Origin: Cliona cf. orientalis
Taxonomy: Eukaryota > Porifera > Demospongiae > Clionaida > Clionaidae
Direction: 5' to 3'
NCBI GenBank assembly: GCA_963930775.1
Contig: OZ005689.1
Span: forward strand, 10,365,010 to 10,429,009
DNA length: 64,000 nt
Both the position numbers and the translations under genes were made by a program. Under the pieces are notes generated by a model, which saw nothing but the letters and a program-made list of their open reading frames with translations, was not told the DNA's origin and did not search any database. Below are positions 59,319 through 64,000 of the stretch, in pieces; position 1 is the first letter of the stretch, and every line of letters starts with the position of its first letter.

Positions 59319-61178
59319 CTAGAAAATAATCAAAATTACGTATTACGTACAATATCTCTCCGCTACACTTTGGAATAGGGAATACAAAGGGAAATATAGA
59401 GGGTACTACCGAGCAACAAACTCAGACCATGTTTTCAAAGACCACAAAGCAGTCCTGAGCGATTATTAGAGCACTGTTCATCACCACCATTAAGTACATT
59501 AAGATCAAGTAGAGCATGAGGAAGACAATAGTCAATTTACATAATATATAGGGTTGTTAGCTACTAGTAGCCATGTGGCTCTGAGCATGCAGTAGCTTTA
59601 TAGGGCCCAGGCCCCCGTGTTCAGACAATAGCTAGCTGCTCAGCCTGAATATCATGTGCACAATCAACTGGTAATTGGTTGGCGTGCATGGTCATACTTC
59701 TGACATGAAGACATGAATGATCATTAGTTCCAGGCAAAAATATGGCAGAAAAAAAAACATCCTTAGCTTGGTTCTGCATGTGGCACGTGGTATACGTTGA
59801 CGACCCTTTACCGTATATTCTGCAGTGCATATATAGCTGGACACCAATACCATGCATGTTCAGAACCATGATTTTTTTGTAGATTTGGTTACATGTGGAA
59901 TGATGAGCTATGGGCAGGCTAGGCCAAAACAGCTGACCAGTCAAGATACTTTCTGAACACCGCTGCCCATAATCGTACTGTACAGGTAGCTACCTAGCTA
60001 GCTACCTAGCTACCGTATTTTCCAGCTAGCTATATATTAAGCATATGCGCTTATAGGAGGATTCCACGTGAATAATTTTGTAGCATGGGAATGTGATAAA
60101 TGGGGGCTCAGCCCCCTTGTTTCCAAAGTGGGGGAGGGGGGAGGGGGGGTGAGCTGAAGCCCCCCCCCCCCCCCCCCCCCACCCTAACTATTTCGAACCC
60201 GAACCCAAACTAGAGAGTTGACCCAAAATAAAGTTACAGCCCTTTGAAGTTTTCCCATACCTGGTAATATTACAGTATTGTATAAGGAATCCATGCATTT
60301 GCAATATCGTGATGGGTGGGGCTATGCGTGTACACACACCTGATGACCTTTATGTAGTTTCCTCAAAATTGGTGTGGGGAGCCTGCACATATTATTGCTC
60401 TATAATGAAATCTAACGGTACTATTATAATAATGTGGGCTTTCTAGAAATTTTCTTTTTATACTTCCTGTAGCTTTAATGTCCTGCTAATCTTAGGTGAA
60501 ACTTTTTGTGATTAGCACTACCACATGACCAATTCCTCAGTGTCATGCTCACAGATTATCACTCATTTACACCACATTTTCACCTGTCAATGTGTCATGC
60601 ATGCACACACAATTCTGAACCTACTTCACTAAAATTCAGTTGTATATCAGCTATAGAATTTTAATGCAAAAATTAATAATGAATGCTCTGTATCCGGAGT
60701 GAAGAACCCTCATCACTGTATGGCTTGTATAGTATGACATCTTGATGGCTGTGACTATAATATTTTTATGCTCTCAATCTACAGATCAGTGATCCAGGAA
60801 TTCAACGGACAAAATCATTCCATTAAATTTTAGAATTTTACCTACATGTTGTATGCATGATCAGAAAGCATCTGGGGTAAAATCAAATAGACATGGCCAA
60901 TAAAACGCACTGGTTGCGATGCTTGTGGGCCTTGCCAAACAATTCGAAGCATAAAGCCAGTCCTTCAATGATTTCAATGGATCTATTGTTCTAATAATAT
61001 GAGATCATCGGAGTTTATATCTCTAGATCCGGCCATTTTTGTGCTGATAGATGGACAGAACCACCCCTTGAGGGGTAAATTATAGCAAAGCTGTAAAATA
61101 CTATTGTACCTATAATATTATTGTAAGTAATAGCTACTCCTTGCATGCACATCCATGGTTGTGCTCAATTTAAGTTCC
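59319..61178. other. Non-coding interval with G/C homopolymers and repeat pieces
   Basis: Around 60100-60185 there is GGGGGCTCAGCCCCC, then G-rich runs and a poly-C tract near 60158-60180, which could form quadruplex structure. A diverged copy of the 276-385 repeat lies near 60890-60990. GACGACCCTTTACCG near 59798 matches words elsewhere in the window. No supported gene was seen except the weak exon at its left edge. Confidence 0.45.
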
Positions 61179-61790
61179 TCAGTTTCTTCTCACGTTGAAA
61201 CCAAACTCTTTCTGCTTCTCCTCAAGAAACTCTTGATAACTGAGGCTGGCCTTCCACATCATCTCCAAGAATTGTAGTACTCCACTCTAGTGCACAGAGA
61301 TAATAACATCAATGATATTGCACTACAAATGGGATATAATATAATAGTTATATTATTACGGTTGCCAGGGAAAAGGTCATAGATATAGCACGGGGCCAGG
61401 GATTTATGGAAGTAAACTGACCCGAGTCCGAGGGCGTAGCCCGAGGACAAGGGTGGTTTATCACTAACCTCCTTGAGGTGTGGTAGAGGAAATACTTATT
61501 CGTGGTCCAAGCTGTACTGAAGTTGGGAGACTGTGACTGACAAGTAACTGTCGAAGTGCACCAGATGAAACTGTGGATGTGTGTTTGCTTGAAGGTTCAT
61601 GCATATCAGTACTGCATGCAAGTACATCTTCCACCTGTATATGCATACAATGTTATTCTTCAATTTTAAAAAGGCCAAGAAAGGCATACCTCATATTTCA
61701 AATCCTGCGGTACAAAGAGTACCATACCCTTTGCTTTCAGTGAGTCAATCTTCTCTTTAGGCAGAGGAAACAATTTTTTTGCAATAGAAT
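61179..61790 (-). CDS. 3' end of an unidentified gene, three exons
   Basis: Exons are 61790-61690 (101 bases), 61634-61469 (166) and 61279-61179 (101, stop TGA). They join in phases 0 and 1 to give about 121 residues. The first reads SIAKKLFPLPKEKI then GMVLFVPQDLKYE. The middle exon is Ser/Thr-rich (SSGALRQLLVSHSLP). The last is helical and charged (FLEMMWKASLSYQEF, then KQKEFGFNVRRN). Donors are GTATGC and GTTAGT; the last acceptor (AGAGTGGAG) is weak and was chosen because only it keeps the long terminal frame. Exons further 5' were not found within the window. I do not recognise the family. Confidence 0.5.
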
Positions 61791-62192
61791 CTGGAACCGA
61801 AAATACAAGTACATGTGTAGCGTGCTGTAGTGGCTCGGCCGCATCATTAACTCCGTGATCACGGAATTACCAAATACTTTGACGACCCCTCCCATATGCG
61901 TAAATTTAATTGGCAGGAATATTCGCTACGCACATTAAAGAAGTGCGCAGGAATATTCGCTACGCACATTAAAATAGTGCGCGCATTAAAAAATAATACC
62001 TGCGTGATATTATGCATAAAAAAGTTCATGATGTACAGTGAATGCTGTTCTCTTCTGCAAGTTATTGAAGTCACTTTGTCATCAGAAACTGATGTGCATT
62101 TAATTATCATGAATAGTATAGTATTACAGTCAAAATAAATATTAAAACACTATGATATTATATGGTATATTATATAGCTACAACTATATATA
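61791..62192. other. Non-coding interval with a short tandem duplication
   Basis: Near 61914-61982 the unit AGGAATATTCGCTACGCACAT with its AGTGCGC tail occurs twice in tandem. The small frames at 61859-62138 on both strands overlap this repeat and look like chance. Confidence 0.5.
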
Positions 62193-62665
62193 CAGTGGAA
62201 CCCCTCTAAAGTGGACACCATTGGGACCAAAAATTTTGTCGCTGTAGTGAGGCCCTGTCCTTAGCTCAGGGGTTAGTGGTTGACCACGCCCCTCCTACAA
62301 TTGCAGCCAGCTATGATAAAGCACTAGTAGTACTGAGGACGACGAAAAAGACCGTATTGATGAGAGATCTGTCAACTGACAGCTCCTAAGTAGGAATTTG
62401 AGACATAATATTTAGGCTTTACTGTAGTTACTGGTTGCTGAAACCGACCGATTTTAATGATGGGTATAGCCTAACTGTCCGTTATGCGAGGTTGTTCACT
62501 ACTACGCAGGCTCGAACGGGACCAAAATTAGTGTCTGTTATACAGAGTAGCAGGGTGTCCGCTGTTAAGAGAGTTTGAATATATTATTGAAGTCTATGGA
62601 AATACAATCCGGACATTCAGAATTGTCTGTTATATTGCAGGTGTCCGTTAAGCGGGGTTCCACTG
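62193..62665. mobile_element. Element with CAGTGGAACCCC inverted ends, 473 bp
   Basis: CAGTGGAACCCC at the left is inverted as GGGGTTCCACTG at the right. The inner sequence carries GTGTCCGTTA/GTGGACACC-like words. No transposase is present, so it would be a non-autonomous element. Confidence 0.75.
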
Positions 62666-63000
62666 CACATACTAATTGACAAAATTTAATGATGCATATC
62701 AGAATTAAAATTTAATAATTTTCTCTGCTGAAGGTTATCAAAGTCAATATGTCATCAGGAACCAGTGTGCCTGTACATTCAAAGATAAAACTATGACAAT
62801 GTTAACATCAAATGGCTACACATTACATCCCCAGTAGCATTATTTACTTTTTTGTGATATTAGGTATAATTATGATGAAACCTATGAGGTAATTATGAGA
62901 AAACTGAGGGCCTCGATGGAGCATATCTATGACTAATCAAGTGTGTATCTATAAGCTGCATGTTATTATCTCTGGCCAGTTAGGCTGGTCAAACTTCATG
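62666..63000. other. Non-coding interval before the minisatellite
   Basis: Nothing recognisable. Part of it (GAAGGTTATCAAAGTCAATATGTCATCAGG near 62732) is similar to 62060-62090, indicating a local diverged duplication. Confidence 0.45.
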
Positions 63001-63830
63001 CATTCCCTAAGAGATCACCTCCATGCCCAAATGGCTCTATATACACAGTACGCATGCTAAGAAATCAGTTCCATGCCCAAATGACTCAACATACAGTACA
63101 CATGCTAAGAAATCAGTTCCATGTCCAAATGGCTCTTTGCGTAGCACATATCTAAGATATTAGCTCCATGCCCAAATGGCTCTATATACACAGAACATAA
63201 TACCAAGAGATCATCTCTTTGCCGCTTCATAGAATATGCAAAACCAACATCTGACTATTTGGTAGCAGTCACTATTGATCCGTTAACATACTAATGACAC
63301 TTTATCACCTCTAACTATCCCACAATTTGGGGTTGAAGATTATGGTAGCTGATACTAAATGCTAAGAAATCAGCTCCATGCACAAATGGCCCAACTCACA
63401 GTACACATACTAGGAGATCACCTCCATGTTTAAATGGCTCTATATACACAGTACACATGCTAAGAGATCACCTCCATGCCCAAATGGCTCAACACACACA
63501 GTACACATGCTAAAAAATTAGCTCCATGCACAAATGGCTCTTATACACAGTATACGCATACTAAGAGATCACCTCCATGCCCAAATGGCTCAACACATGT
63601 ACAGTACATATACTAAGAAATCAGTTCCATGCCCAAATGGCTCTTATACACAGTATGCATACTAAGAGATCACCTCCATGCCCAAATGGCTCAACACACA
63701 GTACACATGCTAAGAGATCAGCTCCATGCCCAAATGGCTCAACACACAGTACACATGCTAAGAAATCAGCCCCATGCATAAATGGTTCTAAGAAATCAGC
63801 TCCATGCACAAATGGCTCAACACACACTCA
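63001..63830. repeat. Minisatellite, about 14 units of 46-54 bp
   Basis: The unit is roughly CTAAGAGATCACCTCCATGC, then CCAAATGGCTC, then an ACACAGTACACATG linker. The core CCATGCCCAAATGG or a variant occurs about 14 times, near 63022, 63072, 63119, 63165, 63378, 63423, 63473, 63525, 63575, 63626, 63676, 63724, 63770 and 63802. About 150 bp of unrelated sequence (63215-63360) interrupts it. Both strands stay open over 63577-63840 because late units are near multiples of three; I do not read this as a gene. Confidence 0.85.
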
Positions 63831-63839
63831 GGACAGTTA

Positions 63840-64000
63840 AGGCAAGGTGCTTGTATTCTGCAGCCAGCAGTCTTATCAGCTTGTATCAGCTAATTACATG
63901 CTTGTGAATATCATTAGCCGCACGCGCGCGCCGTATTTGTCCTATACTTTGTACAGAGAAGGTCAAGCGATTGGCTGAGTAAACAAAGAAGCCGTTTGCC
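63840..64000. other. Right edge, nothing recognised
   Basis: A short CGCACGCGCGCGCC run near 63920 is the only notable feature. Confidence 0.4.

Noticed and set aside
63001..63830. CRISPR-like array
   Set aside because: The linkers are themselves repetitive and the DNA is eukaryotic; this is a minisatellite.
63577..63840. Repetitive 87-residue frame as a low-complexity protein
   Set aside because: It is simply the minisatellite read in frame, and the opposite strand is equally open.

Overview
The window looks like sponge nuclear DNA, and Amphimedon queenslandica is my best guess. The reasons are an AT-rich background full of TAATAATA runs, short GT-AG introns, many small inverted-repeat elements, and a tandem cluster of Calx-beta genes built from phase-1 exons. 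The organism is inferred from style and gene content; no database search was possible.

Layout. Positions 1-2086 hold repeats and the broken exons of a minus-strand transposase-like gene. A Ty3/Gypsy LTR retrotransposon (2087-8081, minus strand) abuts it. It keeps a full 5' LTR, a proline-tRNA-like primer site, gag-pol and integrase, but its 3' LTR is cut to 68 bp and one stop codon interrupts pol. Next is a two-exon ankyrin-repeat plus death-domain gene (9621-11257, plus). From 11.3 to 19.9 kb the DNA is AT-rich and apparently non-coding, ending in a 200-N assembly gap.

The main content is a tandem array of three plus-strand paralogues at 20.2-26.6 kb (5' part lost in the gap), 28.8-42.7 kb (complete, 29 exons, 1708 residues) and 43.8-58.9 kb (complete, 27 exons, 1580 residues). 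Each complete gene predicts a signal peptide, 12 or 13 extracellular Calx-beta-like modules, one transmembrane helix and a short conserved cytoplasmic tail. Each module is encoded by exactly two exons, every intron is phase 1, and every module carries one cysteine in each exon at a fixed place. I reconstructed all splice junctions by reading GT/AG sites and frame; they await transcript support.

The copies differ by mobile elements and by exon changes. A Merlin-type DNA transposon lies between copies 1 and 2. A small element with a target-site duplication lies upstream of copy 3. A tyrosine-recombinase (Crypton-like) relic and a truncated duplicate exon sit in intron 4 of copy 3. A tRNA-derived insert sits in copy 2, and copy 3 lacks exactly one module. 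These paralogues are plausible cell-surface adhesion or recognition proteins, related in domain content to sponge aggregation factors and other Calx-beta proteins, but function is inference.

Beyond 59 kb there is a three-exon 3' end of an unidentified minus-strand gene (61179-61790), a terminal-inverted-repeat element (62193-62665) and a 14-copy minisatellite (63001-63830).
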